Positions 21,640 to 21,832 of a stretch of DNA of 21,832 nucleotides are shown in pieces. The position numbers and the translations under genes were made by a program. How positions within the stretch are numbered: the first letter of the stretch is position 1; each line of letters opens with the position of its first letter. The DNA comes from an uncultured Pseudomonadota bacterium (GTDB lineage: Bacteria; Desulfobacterota_B; Binatia; UBA9968), in NCBI GenBank assembly GCA_946478635.1, contig CAMLCX010000019.1:1-21832 (forward strand), given 5' to 3'. The notes beneath the pieces were generated by a model. That model ran no database searches and had not been told where the DNA came from. It saw nothing but the letters and a program-made list of their open reading frames with translations.

Positions 21640-21832
21640 AAACTCGCGTATTCGAATTGCGGCATCTCCATGGGCACGCCGACCTTTTCGATCGACGCTT
21701 CGAAGTCGAGGCGAATCTGCGGATCTTCGTCCTCGTATTCGATCATCGTGCCACCCTCGCGGACGCTGATGCGGACACCTTCTTTGTTGATCGCGCGCCA
21801 GCAACCGAGCAGATACTTCCCCGATTGCCCGC
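21636..21832 (-). CDS. Bicupin protein (cupin copy 3), C-terminal fragment (5' part outside window)
   Basis: The minus-strand frame runs in from the window end and gives 64 residues, then TGA. Part of it reads INKEGVRISVREGGTMIEYEDEDPQIR. This matches the tail of cupin copy 2 (GVYTSVKKGGTLIEYDDEDPAIR), so it is the C-terminus of a third paralogue. Its stop overlaps the SBP3 start (ATGA). The cupin domains themselves lie beyond the window, so metal ligands cannot be checked. It shows that the leftward run extends past the right edge and begins with, or contains, another cupin upstream of the binding proteins. Confidence 0.75.
   Translation of the reverse strand, partial: GQSGKYLLGCWRAINKEGVRISVREGGTMIEYEDEDPQIRLDFEASIEKVGVPMEMPQFEYASL

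Noticed and set aside
20515..21804. Longer 429-residue form of SBP3
   Set aside because: The extra N-terminal residues precede the signal peptide and overlap the partial cupin in another frame; the ATG at 21639 with ATGA overlap is far more natural.

Overview
The window is about 21.8 kb of dense bacterial DNA of moderately high GC content. Genes have Shine-Dalgarno sites (AGGAGG-like) and are packed into same-strand runs. I see no rRNA, tRNA, CRISPR array, integrase or intact insertion sequence. The gene content (UbiD decarboxylases, bicupins, a family I CoA-transferase, a GlcG-like protein, TenA/PqqC-fold proteins, tandem periplasmic binding proteins) suggests a chromosomal catabolic and uptake region of a Gram-negative environmental bacterium. 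The style resembles uncultured Desulfobacterota, Methylomirabilota/Rokubacteria or Binatota lineages more than a model organism, but this placement is an impression and not proven.

Layout. 1-2434 (+): the C-terminal part of a RecG-like/AlbA-type transcriptional regulator, a class I SAM methyltransferase of the O-methyltransferase type, a BFD-like [2Fe-2S] protein with an unusual start, and a small four-helix membrane protein. 2501-4094 (-): an SDR protein lacking the usual catalytic Tyr/Lys, then a TenA (thiaminase II family) protein. 4398-6606 (+): CoA-transferase subunit A, a GlcG/DUF336 protein, and CoA-transferase subunit B. 6637-7149 (-): a cyclophilin. 7283-11265 (+): a DapA/NAL-superfamily aldolase or hydratase, a heme-oxygenase-fold protein, a UbiD-family decarboxylase and a DedA membrane protein. 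11434-12341 (-): two small proteins of unknown function.

12554-21832 (-): the most striking part, read right to left. It runs from a partial bicupin, through three tandem paralogous extracellular solute-binding proteins and a UbiD decarboxylase, to a second bicupin whose start overlaps the end of ubiD. A fused 12-helix ABC permease and a third bicupin follow. The order suggests one uptake-plus-catabolism unit: periplasmic capture and import of a small acid, prenylated-FMN-dependent decarboxylation by UbiD, and cupin chemistry on substrate or product. No ABC ATPase and no UbiX (prenyl-FMN synthase) lie inside the window.

The plus-strand genes at 4.4-10.6 kb look like a related module: CoA activation, an aldolase-type step, decarboxylation, and a possible metal-dependent heme-oxygenase-fold enzyme. 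The substrate of either module cannot be read from the sequence. Gaps between genes hold several repeats: a strong hairpin at 3218-3247, a nested inverted repeat at 9021-9110, a GTCTCGGG-type repeat at about 5.8 kb and 13.7 kb, an 8-bp tandem repeat at 18193-18224, and a structured element at 4175-4220 beside a possible gene relic.
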